Part shown: piece by piece, positions 9,162-22,336 of the stretch
Position numbering within the stretch: the first letter of the stretch is position 1
Layout: the number at the start of each line of letters is the position of its first letter
DNA from: Mailhella massiliensis
GTDB taxonomy: Bacteria > Desulfobacterota > Desulfovibrionia > Desulfovibrionales > Desulfovibrionaceae
DNA: 64,000 bases
NCBI RefSeq assembly: GCF_900155525.1
Contig: NZ_LT706951.1
Location: 1-64,000, forward strand
Direction of reading: 5' to 3'
Program-made: the position numbers and the translations under genes
The notes under the pieces: model-generated
Told to the model about the DNA's origin: nothing
The model's database searches: none
Seen by the model: the letters and a program-made list of their open reading frames with translations, nothing else

Positions 9162-10118
9162 ATGAAAAAGTGGATTGCGGCCTTGTCCTGTTGTTCGCTG
9201 CTGGCGATGTCTTCCGGAACGTCCTTTGCAGAAGAAGTGCAGTTTCCGAGAAATGAGCCCATCAACTATCTGATTCCGTTCAGTGCTGGCGGGGAATCCG
9301 ACCTGTTCGCCCGTATGCAGCAGCCGTATCTGGAAAAGATGCTGGGACAGAAGGTGGTGGTGAATTATAAAATCGGCGCGGACGGAGCCCTGGCTTGGAG
9401 CGAGCTGGTCAACAGTCCCGCTACCGGTCACAACCTTGCCGGTATCAACCTGCCTCATATCATAGTGCAGCCTCTGCAGCGGAAGAACGCCGGATATAAG
9501 ACGCAGCAGCTCAAGCCCGTGATGATTTTCCATGTCACGCCCTGCGTGCTGGCCGTGCGTGCTGACAGCCCCTACAAAACGCTGGAGGAACTTATCACCG
9601 CGGCGAAAGAGAAGCCGGGCAGCGTCATCATCGGCGCCTGCGGCAACGGTACGTCCGGCCACCTTGCCTCCGTCATGCTCAATAGGGAGACCGGGCTCAA
9701 TATTCCCTATATCCCCTTCCCCGGTACGTCGGATTTGCCCATAGCTCTGCTCGGCGGACATGTGACGGCCATTATGGCCTTCACGTCCGGCTATTCCCAG
9801 TATGCGAACGAAATGCGTGTTCTCGCCATAGCCTCGGAAGAGCGCGACCCCCACATAGATGCTCCCACGTTTAAGGAACTCGGCTACGACATCGTGGAAG
9901 GTTCCTTCCGCGGTATAGCAGTGCCTCCCTCTACGCCCGACGCCGTGGTGGAGAAACTGTATCAGGCCTGCGCCGCCATCAATGCCGAGCCTGAGTTCTC
10001 CAGAAAGGCCGGAGAGATGGGCATGACGCTTCTCGACATGAATCCGAAGCAGAGCGAGGAGTTCATCGCCGGGAAGATAGAGGAATATAAGGTTCTCCTC
10101 ACGGATAACAACAAGTAA
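9162..10118 (+). CDS. tctC: Tripartite tricarboxylate transporter substrate-binding protein (TctC family)
   Basis: A 318-residue periplasmic solute receptor. An N-terminal signal peptide (MKKWIAALSCCSLLAMSSGTSFA) ends at about residue 23. The mature part has the TctC signatures YLIPFSAGGESDLFARM, KVVVNYKIGADGALAW and GNGTSGHLASVML. The frame opens earlier at 9078, but CAGGAG lies before the ATG at 9162 and the signal peptide starts there. It is the first gene of a tctC-tctA-tctB-dehydrogenase series. The neighbouring tartrate-dehydrogenase-like enzyme suggests a hydroxylated C4 dicarboxylate as ligand; that is inference. Confidence 0.93.
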   Translation: MKKWIAALSCCSLLAMSSGTSFAEEVQFPRNEPINYLIPFSAGGESDLFARMQQPYLEKMLGQKVVVNYKIGADGALAWSELVNSPATGHNLAGINLPHIIVQPLQRKNAGYKTQQLKPVMIFHVTPCVLAVRADSPYKTLEELITAAKEKPGSVIIGACGNGTSGHLASVMLNRETGLNIPYIPFPGTSDLPIALLGGHVTAIMAFTSGYSQYANEMRVLAIASEERDPHIDAPTFKELGYDIVEGSFRGIAVPPSTPDAVVEKLYQACAAINAEPEFSRKAGEMGMTLLDMNPKQSEEFIAGKIEEYKVLLTDNNK

Positions 10119-10193
10119 GTCCCCTGCCGGGAGGGCACCGGAAAATCCGGCGCTCTTCCGAGCGCAACATGTATTCATTCTCAGGAGACTTGT

Positions 10194-11714
10194 ATGGATA
10201 TTCTGCTGTCCGCCATAGGCGATGTATTCACGCTTCAGAATATGTGCTTTATGAGCGTGGCTATCTTTCTCGGCATCATAGCGGGCGCGCTGCCGGGCTT
10301 TTCCGCCACCATGGCCGTGGCACTCATGGTTCCGTTCACCTTTACCATGGATACCATTCCGGGCCTCGTCACCATAGGAGCCCTCTATGCATCCACCATT
10401 TTCGGCGGAGCCTTTTCCGCCATTCTTCTCAATACTCCCGGAACGCCATCTTCCATTGCGACATGTTTCGACGGGTATCCCATGGCGCGTAACGGCAGGG
10501 GCGAGGAGGCGCTCTATACGGCCTCGGTGGCCTCCAGTTTCGGCGGCGTCATAGGTACGGTCATCCTCATTCTCTTTGCCGTACCGCTTGCGAAGGTCTC
10601 CCTTCGCTTCGGCCCTCCGGAGTTTTTCTGGATGGCGGTGTTCGGTCTTACCATTATTGCCAGTCTTTCCGAGGAATCCATGCTGAAGGGCTTTGCCGGC
10701 GGTCTCATCGGCATTATGATAAGCATGATAGGCATGGCCCCCATAGGCGGAGACATCCGTTTCAACATGGGACTCGTATCCTTGCAAGGCGGGGTGGAGC
10801 TGGTTTCCGTACTCATCGGCTTTTTCTGCATTCCCGAAGTCTTCCGCATGGCCACTGCACCGAACCAGAAGCAGATGGTGGTGGGAAAGGTGCAGGGTAG
10901 CCGTAAGGCGCTGGTGGACGCCTGGCGTAACGTGGTGGGTCATATGGGCAATACCATGCGCTCTTCCGTGCTCGGCGCACTCATTGGTATTCTTCCCGGC
11001 GCCGGAGGGAACATATCAAACATCGTGGCCTATAATGAGGCGAAGCGTGCGGCAAAGGACCCCCAGAGCTTTGGTAAGGGCAACCCTCAGGGCGTAGTGG
11101 CCACCGAGTCGGCTAACAACGCCACGGTGGAAGGGGCTCTTGTCCCCCTGTTGACCATGGGAATTCCCGGTTCTCCGCCCGCGGCCATCATTTTCGGCGC
11201 ACTGCTCATGCAGGGCATACAGCCCGGACCGGAACTGTTCAGCAAGAACGGCGACATCACCTATGCTTTCATGGTGTCCTTCTTCGTCTGCAACATTCTC
11301 ATGGCCGTGTTCGGAATACTGGCCGGCAAGTACATTTTCCGGCTGGTGGTCAGTATTCCTTCACGTTGCCTCATTCCAGGCATCATGCTGCTTACGGTCA
11401 TGGGCTCCTATGCCATACGCAACAACAGCATGGACGTCATTCTTATGTTCTCGAGCGGCATTCTGGGGTACTACCTGAAAGAGCTGGAATTCGACCCCGG
11501 CCCCATCGTTCTCGGACTCATCCTCGGCCCCATAGCCGAACGCGGCTTCGTGCAGGGCCTGCTTATGGGCGGTGCCGTCAGCGTGGAACACCCCTGGCTC
11601 ATCTTCTTCATCCGTCCCATCTGCATCGCGCTCATGGTCCTCTGTGTGGTTTCCGTGTGTTGGCCGCTCATCAAGAAGCTGCTGAAAAAAAGCCCTGAGA
11701 CAGGGAAGGCATGA
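10194..11714 (+). CDS. tctA: Tripartite tricarboxylate transporter large permease (TctA family)
   Basis: A 506-residue integral membrane protein with about twelve hydrophobic segments. The TctA signatures are easy to find: GIIAGALPGFSATMAVALMVPFT and ASTIFGGAFSAILLNTPGTP near the start, then IGILPGAGGNISNIVAYNEAKR, TESANNATVEGALVPLLTMGIPGSPPAAI and the C-terminal LEFDPGPIVLGLILGP. It carries out Na+- or H+-driven uptake together with TctB and the receptor TctC. AGGAG precedes the ATG. It overlaps the next gene by four bases (ATGA), implying translational coupling. Confidence 0.95.
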   Translation: MDILLSAIGDVFTLQNMCFMSVAIFLGIIAGALPGFSATMAVALMVPFTFTMDTIPGLVTIGALYASTIFGGAFSAILLNTPGTPSSIATCFDGYPMARNGRGEEALYTASVASSFGGVIGTVILILFAVPLAKVSLRFGPPEFFWMAVFGLTIIASLSEESMLKGFAGGLIGIMISMIGMAPIGGDIRFNMGLVSLQGGVELVSVLIGFFCIPEVFRMATAPNQKQMVVGKVQGSRKALVDAWRNVVGHMGNTMRSSVLGALIGILPGAGGNISNIVAYNEAKRAAKDPQSFGKGNPQGVVATESANNATVEGALVPLLTMGIPGSPPAAIIFGALLMQGIQPGPELFSKNGDITYAFMVSFFVCNILMAVFGILAGKYIFRLVVSIPSRCLIPGIMLLTVMGSYAIRNNSMDVILMFSSGILGYYLKELEFDPGPIVLGLILGPIAERGFVQGLLMGGAVSVEHPWLIFFIRPICIALMVLCVVSVCWPLIKKLLKKSPETGKA

Positions 11715-12181
11715 GGTACATCATGAACGGCAAACTCAATATCGATATTCTCGGCGGTCTGTCCGTCTTGGCTATTGCAGCGTTTTTCTTCTTCCAGCTT
11801 GGTGACGACTTCTCCATGTTCGCGCTGTTCTTCCCCGAGAGGATGCTGCCAGCACTGGTCCTGCTGGGCCTTGCCGTCATCGTCAAGGGCTTTGTGCGGC
11901 CGACGAAACTTGAAAAGCCCGTGTTTCGGATAAACGGGACCATGATTGCGGCCGTGGTGACGGGACTTCTCTGGGTGATTCTTCTGGAGCCTGTTGGGTT
12001 CATCATCACGAGTTTTTTCAGCGTATCCGGTTTGCAGATACTGTACATGCCCCGGGATCAACGCAGTCTGAAAAGCGTTTTTGTCAATCTGGCAGGCTCC
12101 CTGATTATCGTGCTGCTTTTCTATTATGTGTTCGTTCAGTTCCTTGGTGTGACCCTTCCCGCCGGCGTACTCGGCATCTGA
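11711..12181 (+). CDS. tctB: Tripartite tricarboxylate transporter small subunit (TctB family)
   Basis: A 156-residue protein with four predicted membrane helices (LGGLSVLAIAAFFFFQLG, ALVLLGLAVIVKGF, AAVVTGLLWVILLEPVGF, LAGSLIIVLLFYYVFVQFLG). This is the size and layout of TctB. It begins inside the tctA stop codon. The ATG at 11723 (MNGKLNID) is a possible alternative start. Family identity rests on position and topology more than on a sharp motif. Confidence 0.88.
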   Translation: MRYIMNGKLNIDILGGLSVLAIAAFFFFQLGDDFSMFALFFPERMLPALVLLGLAVIVKGFVRPTKLEKPVFRINGTMIAAVVTGLLWVILLEPVGFIITSFFSVSGLQILYMPRDQRSLKSVFVNLAGSLIIVLLFYYVFVQFLGVTLPAGVLGI

Positions 12182-12248
12182 TTCCGGTAGAGGGGAAGGG
12201 GATACCCCGTCCCCGGCCGTCAACATTCAACCATAAAGGACAAACGTC

Positions 12249-13322
12249 ATGAAAGAATACCATATCGCCGTCATCCCCGGAGACGGTATCGGACAGGAAG
12301 TAACCCCCGAGGGCGTGCGTGTGCTTGAGGCCGTACGGGAAGTGACGGGCTCGTTCAGCCTGAACTATGAGTATTTTCCCTGGGGCTGCGACTACTATCT
12401 GAAAAACGGCTCCATGATGCCGGAAAACGGTATGGATATCCTCCGGCCTTTCGATGCCATCTATTTTGGGGCCGTGGGGCTTCCCGACCGGGTACCGGAC
12501 CATGTTTCCCTGCACGGCCTGCTCATACGGATACGGCTGGAGTTCGACCAGTACATCTGTCTGCGTCCGGGCTACCTGCTGCCCGGGGTGAAGAGTCCCC
12601 TGGAAGGCAAGAAGTCCGGAGACATTGATTTTGTCATTGTCCGGGAGAATACGGAAGGTGAATATTCCGGTGCCGGTGGCCGATGTCATCCCGGTACGCC
12701 GTTCGAGCTTGCGCTTGAAACCTCGGTGTTCACGAAAACCGGCGTGGAGCGCACCATCCGTTATGCGTTCAACTTGGCACAGTCGAGAAGAAAGCATCTC
12801 ATCTGCGTGACCAAGTCCAACGCCCAGCGTCATACACTTACGCTGTGGGACGAATGTTTCGAACGTGTGGCTCGGGAATTTCCCGACGTGAGAACGGAGC
12901 GCATGCTGGTGGACGCTATGGCCGCCCGTTTGGTGCTGCATCCGGAAAGCGTGGATGTAGCTGTGGCTTCCAACATGTTCGGCGACATACTTACGGATGT
13001 GGGCGGGGCCATTACCGGCAGTCTTGGTCTGTCTCCCAGCGGCAACATTAACCCCGAGCGCACGTTCCCCTCCATGTTCGAGCCCGTACACGGTTCCGCT
13101 CCCGACATCATGGGACAGGGCATAGCCGACCCCATCGCCATGATTTGGACCGGTGCCATGATGCTTGATTTCTTGGGCGAAAAGAGCGCCGCGGAGCTTA
13201 TTGTAAACGCCATAAGGCATGTTACAGGAGAAGGGCGTTTTCTGGGACGCGACCTGGGAGGAACGGCAAGCACGGCGCAGGTGACAGATGCCGTCATCGC
13301 GCACATCAAAGCGTGTAGCTGA
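12249..13322 (+). CDS. ttuC: Tartrate dehydrogenase/decarboxylase-like enzyme (isocitrate/isopropylmalate dehydrogenase family)
   Basis: A 357-residue beta-decarboxylating dehydrogenase. It has the family start IAVIPGDGIGQEVTPEGVRVLE, the substrate arginines in IRIRLEFDQYICLRP, the phosphorylation-loop/substrate block VIVRENTEGEYSGAGG and the metal site MFGDILTDVGGAITGSLG. The nucleotide end is MFEPVHGSAPDIMGQGIADP. The ENTEGEY(S) loop and overall length match tartrate dehydrogenase/malate-decarboxylating enzymes (TtuC/DmlA group) better than LeuB. Its place directly behind a TTT transporter supports catabolism of an imported hydroxy-dicarboxylate. D-malate is an equally possible substrate. 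Confidence 0.85.
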   Translation: MKEYHIAVIPGDGIGQEVTPEGVRVLEAVREVTGSFSLNYEYFPWGCDYYLKNGSMMPENGMDILRPFDAIYFGAVGLPDRVPDHVSLHGLLIRIRLEFDQYICLRPGYLLPGVKSPLEGKKSGDIDFVIVRENTEGEYSGAGGRCHPGTPFELALETSVFTKTGVERTIRYAFNLAQSRRKHLICVTKSNAQRHTLTLWDECFERVAREFPDVRTERMLVDAMAARLVLHPESVDVAVASNMFGDILTDVGGAITGSLGLSPSGNINPERTFPSMFEPVHGSAPDIMGQGIADPIAMIWTGAMMLDFLGEKSAAELIVNAIRHVTGEGRFLGRDLGGTASTAQVTDAVIAHIKACS

Positions 13323-13403
13323 AGAGCTTCGGAGAAAAGGAACATACTCTGGTCAGCCACGGCTGCCGTCCCGATACCGGTTGACATTTCTTGGGAGTAG
13401 AAG

Positions 13404-13435
13404 AAAAGAGCAGGTCCTACTGGCCTGCTCTTTTT
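13404..13435 (+). terminator. Rho-independent terminator after the transport/tartrate operon
   Basis: The stem GAGCAGG / CCTGCTC has a nine-base loop and is followed by five Ts, with four As before it. The rest of the stretch from 13436 to 13823 holds nothing I can recognise. Confidence 0.8.
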
Positions 13436-13823
13436 GCCGCTTCAGGTTGCGGGAACGTCTGGATACTGGCGTGGAATGGAGAGGCCCGTAGATGGTGGCG
13501 GGAACGGCGGGGCTGTGCCTGGTGCGTCGGCAGAGGCGCTTTTGCCGAATCTTCCGTGCTGTCGGTCCGGCTCGGCAACATGGCGCTACGGTATCATTAC
13601 TCCAATGAAGGATATGACGGGCAAAGGGAAACGGCGGAGGCCGTGCTTACACAAAGGAACCTTTGTCCGTTTGGTGGAGAAAGCCCGCATACGTAACACG
13701 AGTGCTGTATTTCTTCGGCGCGGATATCGAAGAGCCGTACTCTAGGACAAGGTAGAGGGCACTGTCGCTAAGGCGGATACTTCGGGGAATCCCCGGTTCA
13801 TCATGATAGGGGACTCCGGTGTT

Positions 13824-14738
13824 TCATTTCGCAGACGTGTTTTTTGCGGGGGCTTCCTGCTCCTCCAGAAGTATGCTTCTGAATTTGCGGAACAGGGCGT
13901 TGTAGTTTTCGTTCTGCCGTTCAATCATGCAGTAGGTGATGTTTCCTACGGGAAGAGACGAAGGCAGAACGGCCACAAGGTCGAGCTGAAGGCATTTTTC
14001 TATACAGCATCGGGGCAGGATGGCTATGCCTGCGCCTTCTATGATGAAGTTCTTTATCGACTCGATGTTGTACAGAATGTGCGGCGGTCTGTTTTCATTG
14101 TAGAAAGGCTGCTTTTTCAGATAGCTCATGGAGACTTCGTAGAGCTTGGTTCCTTTCTCGCGGATGACGAAGTCGCCGGACGTGCAGGTTCCTTCCTCAA
14201 GAAGTTTTCTGTAATGGTCGTACCGTTTGCGGCTTGTCAGCAGCACGCACGGCTCCACAAGAAGAGGTGTGAAGACCAGTCTGGGAAATCCCGAGGAAAA
14301 GGGAGCGAAGCCCATGTCCACAAAGCCCTCGTCCACCCAGGAGGCGATGGAGTGGGAGTTGCCGAATCTGAGCTGGATGTTGACGTCGGGATAGTCGGAA
14401 AAGACTTTCTGCAGAATATGCGGCAGATAATTGGAACCCATGACGGAAGAGGCCGCGATGTTCAGTATGCCCGAGAGAGTGTTGTTCTTGGCGTTGGCGT
14501 TTTTGATGGATTCTATCAGTCGGAAGATTTCCTCGACTTTGTGATAGATGTTTTTTCCGTGTTCCGTCAGACGGACGTTGTTTTTCTGACGTATGAGCAG
14601 CTGATATCCCAGCTCCTGTTCCAGCATCTGTATATGGTTGGTCACCGTGGGCTGTGTGGTAAACAAATCGTGGGCGGCCCGGGTGAAACTGCCGGTTTCG
14701 GCGACTTTTGCGAACGTCTCGAGATGGGCTATTTTCAT
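13824..14738 (-). CDS. LysR-family transcriptional regulator
   Basis: A 304-residue LysR regulator. The N-terminal winged helix-turn-helix is typical: HLETFAKVAETGSFTRAAHDLFTTQPTVTNHIQMLEQELG, then LLIRQKNNVRLTEHG, covering residues 5-65. The C-terminal two thirds form the effector-binding domain (VNIQLRFGNSHSI, WVDEGFVDMGF, IRE-KG, IEGAGIAILP). It converges on the tctCAB-ttuC operon and is the only regulator near it, so control of that operon is likely but not shown. No strong ribosome-binding site precedes the ATG. Confidence 0.93.
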   Translation of the reverse strand: MKIAHLETFAKVAETGSFTRAAHDLFTTQPTVTNHIQMLEQELGYQLLIRQKNNVRLTEHGKNIYHKVEEIFRLIESIKNANAKNNTLSGILNIAASSVMGSNYLPHILQKVFSDYPDVNIQLRFGNSHSIASWVDEGFVDMGFAPFSSGFPRLVFTPLLVEPCVLLTSRKRYDHYRKLLEEGTCTSGDFVIREKGTKLYEVSMSYLKKQPFYNENRPPHILYNIESIKNFIIEGAGIAILPRCCIEKCLQLDLVAVLPSSLPVGNITYCMIERQNENYNALFRKFRSILLEEQEAPAKNTSAK

Positions 14739-14950
14739 GTTTGTTCCGGCATTGCTGGAAATGATGTTTTTCGGAATCCGGCAGGAGCATGACGTGGATC
14801 ATGGTTCTTTCAGCGTGTCCAGTGTAGTGTTTTTCCCAGGGGGCTACAAGAGGCCCGGGCATTTTTCGGAGAGGAATGTCTGTTCCTCGCCGGACAGCCT
14901 TCGCCTGTGCCTTGTCGGAGATCATACGGAAAATCAGGAATGATTCCCCC

Positions 14951-14978
14951 TTGACTGCCTGCCGGGCGTGCTTATTTC
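14951..14978 (+). promoter_or_regulatory. Candidate promoter of cbpA-cbpM-clpB
   Basis: TTGACT (14951-14956) and TATTTC (14973-14978) are spaced 16 bases apart, 43 bases before cbpA. The upstream CCCCC gives CCCTTGA, which resembles a heat-shock sigma-32 -35 box, but no clear CCCCAT -10 box follows. I see no CIRCE operator. Confidence 0.3.
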
Positions 14979-14999
14979 AATGTCGATGCAGGAACATGA

Positions 15000-15953
<954 letters not shown>

Positions 15954-15981
15954 GCTCTGAGATTGATATTCGAGGTGGGAT

Positions 15982-16290
15982 ATGGCGATTGAATCGATAA
16001 GCGCGTGCTCTCCCGCAGCCTCGGCGCTGATCGCCTGGGCCGAATTTCTGGAACAGACGGGCACGCCCGAGGAACGTGTCAGGGAACTCATGGAGCTTGG
16101 CTGGCTGGAACCGGCCGGCCGTGCGACCCATGCCGTATTGTTCCGCCGTTCCGACGTGTACCGTACCAGAAAACTCACGCGGCTCTGTGACGACTTCGAG
16201 ATGCCCTGTGTGGCGGGTACCATTATCGTTGACCTTCTGGACCGTATTGCAAGCCTGGAAACGAGGCTTCGCGAACTGGAAAGAAGGTAG
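15982..16290 (+). CDS. cbpM: CbpM-like chaperone modulator
   Basis: A 102-residue MerR-like protein. The helix-turn-helix-like part (LMELGWLEPAG, LFRRSDVYRTRKLTRLCDDF) is followed by a helical coiled end (IIVDLLDRIASLETRLRELERR). This is the layout of CbpM, which binds the J domain of CbpA and holds it back. It starts 28 bases after cbpA with GAGGTGG before the ATG. Position next to cbpA is the strongest argument, since the sequence is short and divergent. Confidence 0.82.
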   Translation: MAIESISACSPAASALIAWAEFLEQTGTPEERVRELMELGWLEPAGRATHAVLFRRSDVYRTRKLTRLCDDFEMPCVAGTIIVDLLDRIASLETRLRELERR

Positions 16291-16431
16291 AAGCCGCAAG
16301 GCTGTTCCCCGGGGAAACCCGGTTTTCACAAAACAGAAAATTTCGCACGGCGCGGGCGTATCCGCGCCGATTTCTGAAGTGCGTGCCGTGAAAGGCCGCA
16401 GGTCTTCGCGGTTTCGCAGGGAGGATACATT

Positions 16432-19056
<2,625 letters not shown>

Positions 19057-19101
19057 GTCCGATAACATAAAAAGAACCGCCCCTCAGGGGGCGGCATGAA
19101 T

Positions 19102-19138
19102 AAGGCCCGCGATACCGGAAAGGTGTCGCGGGCCTTTC
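19102..19138 (+). terminator. Terminator after clpB
   Basis: The stem AAGGCCCGCGA / TCGCGGGCCTT has a 13-base loop and is followed by only a short T run. A weaker GC hairpin (CCGCCCC / GGGGCGG) lies at about 19077-19094. Confidence 0.65.
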
Positions 19139-19192
19139 ATGTTTAAGCCTTCAGGCGGGAGGCTCAGCGCGACCGAGGCGGCCCCCGAATGC

Positions 19193-19228
19193 AAAGGGCG
19201 CCGACCGAAATTCAGTCCGGCGCCCTTT
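19193..19228 (-). terminator. Hairpin downstream of the 1021-residue membrane protein gene
   Basis: The stem AAAGGGCGCCG / CGGCGCCCTTT (11 bp) lies about 40 bases past the stop of the minus-strand gene. The T-run is only three bases, so termination may be partial. Confidence 0.5.
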
Positions 19229-19270
19229 GGCACGCGAATCAGCGGCCCTTACAGGGCAGGACAGGCTGCC

Positions 19271-22200
19271 CTATGCCGCTTTCGATTGCGGCGCATCATG
19301 CAGCGCGCTCTGTTTCATGTCGAAACTGGAACAGTGACGGGCAATGGTATTGATGTAATCCTCATAGTTGTCGAGATAGAAGGACAGCGCCCGGGAAAAA
19401 TTCATGCCGAGCATACCGTCGACAAAGAGCTGGCAAACCTCCTGCACATTGAGCAGTATGCTCTGGAATCGGGCCAGCACCACACGTTCCTCTCTGGTCA
19501 TGCCGCGCAGCATGGTCAGCAGCGTCTGCTGGGCGCAGGGCTGATAATACCAGAAATACATGAGATCCAGCGCGTTGATGATGCTTTCCACCTGAAGGGC
19601 GCGGGCCTCTTCCGATTTTGTGAAGCGGATGAATTCCCTGGGCTGCGCCAGCAGGGAGAGCATGTCCTTGTCGGGAAATGCCAGCTCCAGCCGTGTGTAG
19701 CAGTCGAAAAGATGCGTGAGCCTGGTCTGATAGTCCCACCGGCGCAGGCGGTAGTTGTTGCGGCGGTCGGCCACGGCTTCGATGAAGCCGGCCACGGTGT
19801 CGGAGGCGAATTTCGACACGATGGCGGCCGCGGGGATGAGTATCTGTTCCGGCGGCATGTTCGTCAGCAGCGGGAACAGCGCATACAGAACGGAGTTGTA
19901 GAGCATGGCCACGGGAATGGCCAGCACGCTGCGGAAGAAGTTGCCGATGATGGCGGTTCGGGGGAAGCCCCTGTAGATGTTGTGGGAGGAAATGTAGATG
20001 CCGTTGGCCAGTGCTATGATGGAAAAGACCAGCAGCGGATAGTTTTCCACCGTAAGATGCAGCACCTTGCTGAGCAGCAGGTTTCGGGTGAGGCCCTCCA
20101 GCAGAATGACCGAAATGCCGGTGTACATGAGCGAGTCGCACACCCGCGACCAGTTCACGAATTTTTTCCACGAAAGCAGCATGTTCTTGCGCACGCCGCC
20201 TCCGGCGATCACGGCCTGTATCACGTTGCGCACGCCGGTGATGCCGAACCAGATGGGCGCGCCGAGCCAGGCCAGCACCCACCACTGCTGGGTGATCAGG
20301 AATGTGGCGAGCGCGGGAATGAAGCCCAGAAGCACCTTGAGAATGTTGGAAAAGGTGGTGTTCAGATAGGCCTTGCCCGGAGATCCCTCTCTGTCGGGCA
20401 TGGGCGCGTTGTTGGAGACGGTGAGGCCGTTGGTCTTTTCGATGGTGATGCCGCCCATGGTGATGACGTTGCCCGGCTGCCCGATGCGGACGTCTTCATC
20501 CAGCGGTTCCCATTCCCTTGTGCGGCGCATACCGCAGGTGACGATTCCCAGAGAACGGCGCATCCATGCGCAGAAGGAAGAGGTGTGTTCCCCGGGCATG
20601 TATTCCTTGCGATAGCGGAGCGGAACCTGTATGGGCAGCGTGACCACGCTGATGTACTTGTTGCCGCTGAGGCTTTTGCGGGCGTTGCCCGGCAGCGTTT
20701 CGGGTACGGCAAGTCCCATGCCGTAGCGGTTTCCCAGGTGGCTTGTGGAGTCGGTGCCCATGTGGCTGGCAAGCGGAGCGTAACGGTACAGGGCCTGAAG
20801 CGCGGGAATGTCGTCCAGAATGCTCTGGAATTTTTCGCACCGTTCCAGAGCTTCGGGGTGACGGGCGCAGTCGAGCCTGCGGATCATGTCGCGCAGGATG
20901 CGCTTGAGCTGCATGACGTCGCCTTTATTGACGGCAATCTGCAGTTCGTTGATTTCCCTGAGGTGTTCGAGATTGCCGTCGTGCCATTCCTTGACGTTGA
21001 AAAGTTCGAGGTGGGTGATGAATCCCTGCCCGTCCCAGATGAGTTCCAGCACGTCTTCCGAGGTGAGACCGGCAAGCTGCAGCGTGATACGGTAGCCGCT
21101 TCGCAGCGAACTCAGTTTTTCCAGAAGCTGCGTGACGTTCAGGCGCAGCAGTTCGGGACGGGTGTCGTCGTCCGAAAGGGGCGGATCTTCCGGGGAGGGA
21201 AGGTCGGGGTTGCAGGCGGGGGCAAGGCAACTGTCGTGAATGACGGAAGGCGTGAATTCATCCATGCGCCGTATGCGCCGGAGAATCTCCGCCTTGCGCG
21301 ATTCGTCCGCTTCCTCAAGTTCCATGGTGAGGTCGGTTATTTTGGCCTGGAACTTCGGCAGCAGCGTTTTATGGGCGAATTCGGCAAGATGCAGCAGGGA
21401 GGGCTGTCCGTTGCCCACGAAGGCGAGAAACGCCGCCTTGTCCAGCGTGGCGACGGGGATGCCGAGATCCCGCGTGAGGGCCGGAGCGTGGCGGCTGTTC
21501 CATCGTTCCAGCGTGGCGAAGACATGCTCCTGTATCCAGCGCGAGGCTTTGCGGCCTTCCTCCATGAAGGCGCTCATGGAAGGGGAGGTGAGAAATTCCA
21601 GAAAGTCCTCAACGTCGGAGAAGCCGCGCGGCGCCCAGATGAAATCCACATAGCGGCCCCGGAAGGCGGCGCGGAATTCCAGCCCGATACGCACGGAAAT
21701 GCCCATGATGGAGGCCGCGCTCAGAAGTTCGCGTGCCACGTTCACGTCCACATAGTTGTAGTACACCACGGTGAGGCTGCGTATGCCCTTTACCCAGGCG
21801 TCCATGATGAGAAAGGTGGCGTTCTTGCGGCCCTTGGTATTGGCGTCGTGAACGTGCTGGTCCAGCGTGAGCTGATTCCATTCCTCCGGCATTTCCATGA
21901 GGTGATGGCGGGAGAGAAACTCGCGCACGATGCGCGGGTTGCCCGATGCTGCCTTGCGGAAATCGTGTATCAGCTTGAGCTGGGTATATTCATCGTTCCG
22001 GGAGCGGATGATGGCCTTCATGATCTGAATGAGCACCCGGCCGGTATTGTAACGGAACGTGGTCTGCGCGCTGTGCAGCACCTCGTCGTGCAGGGTGCGG
22101 AGTGCGGCCAGTCTGTCTTCCGCAGGGCCCGCCTTGGTGAGGCTGCCCAGAAGGTTGATGACCGCCTGAGCCATGCGGAATTCGTGGGTGGTGGTCAGGT

Positions 22201-22336
22201 TCAGAATGCCGTGAGGATGAAGCCTGGCATTGAATATTCGGTGTTCCAGATCGGAAGAGGGACCGTAGTCGATGATGGCGTTGATCATCTTCATCAGCTC
22301 TCTGTCCTGCCTGTCGAAAAAGAACATGTTGGACAT
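19271..22336 (-). CDS. Large conserved-type membrane protein of unknown function (1021 residues)
   Basis: I do not recognise a named family. The first 640 residues are largely soluble and helical (start MSNMFFFDRQDRELMKMI). They include HEFRMAQAVINLLGSL, a region SVRIGLEFRAAFRGRYVDF, WAPRGFSDVEDFLEFLTSP, and an acidic PSPEDPPLSDDD linker near residue 385. A cluster of hydrophobic helices follows between about 660 and 840 (ILKVLLGFIPALATFLI, WWVLAWLGAPIWFGI, SLMYTGISVILLEGL, YPLLVFSIIALANGIYI, SVLAIPVAMLYNSVLYALF). A soluble helical end of about 180 residues closes it. Composition and codon use match the neighbours, so it is not recently acquired. It is transcribed alone from a promoter with an operator-like inverted repeat at 22383-22399. 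Confidence 0.85.
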   Translation of the reverse strand: MSNMFFFDRQDRELMKMINAIIDYGPSSDLEHRIFNARLHPHGILNLTTTHEFRMAQAVINLLGSLTKAGPAEDRLAALRTLHDEVLHSAQTTFRYNTGRVLIQIMKAIIRSRNDEYTQLKLIHDFRKAASGNPRIVREFLSRHHLMEMPEEWNQLTLDQHVHDANTKGRKNATFLIMDAWVKGIRSLTVVYYNYVDVNVARELLSAASIMGISVRIGLEFRAAFRGRYVDFIWAPRGFSDVEDFLEFLTSPSMSAFMEEGRKASRWIQEHVFATLERWNSRHAPALTRDLGIPVATLDKAAFLAFVGNGQPSLLHLAEFAHKTLLPKFQAKITDLTMELEEADESRKAEILRRIRRMDEFTPSVIHDSCLAPACNPDLPSPEDPPLSDDDTRPELLRLNVTQLLEKLSSLRSGYRITLQLAGLTSEDVLELIWDGQGFITHLELFNVKEWHDGNLEHLREINELQIAVNKGDVMQLKRILRDMIRRLDCARHPEALERCEKFQSILDDIPALQALYRYAPLASHMGTDSTSHLGNRYGMGLAVPETLPGNARKSLSGNKYISVVTLPIQVPLRYRKEYMPGEHTSSFCAWMRRSLGIVTCGMRRTREWEPLDEDVRIGQPGNVITMGGITIEKTNGLTVSNNAPMPDREGSPGKAYLNTTFSNILKVLLGFIPALATFLITQQWWVLAWLGAPIWFGITGVRNVIQAVIAGGGVRKNMLLSWKKFVNWSRVCDSLMYTGISVILLEGLTRNLLLSKVLHLTVENYPLLVFSIIALANGIYISSHNIYRGFPRTAIIGNFFRSVLAIPVAMLYNSVLYALFPLLTNMPPEQILIPAAAIVSKFASDTVAGFIEAVADRRNNYRLRRWDYQTRLTHLFDCYTRLELAFPDKDMLSLLAQPREFIRFTKSEEARALQVESIINALDLMYFWYYQPCAQQTLLTMLRGMTREERVVLARFQSILLNVQEVCQLFVDGMLGMNFSRALSFYLDNYEDYINTIARHCSSFDMKQSALHDAPQSKAA

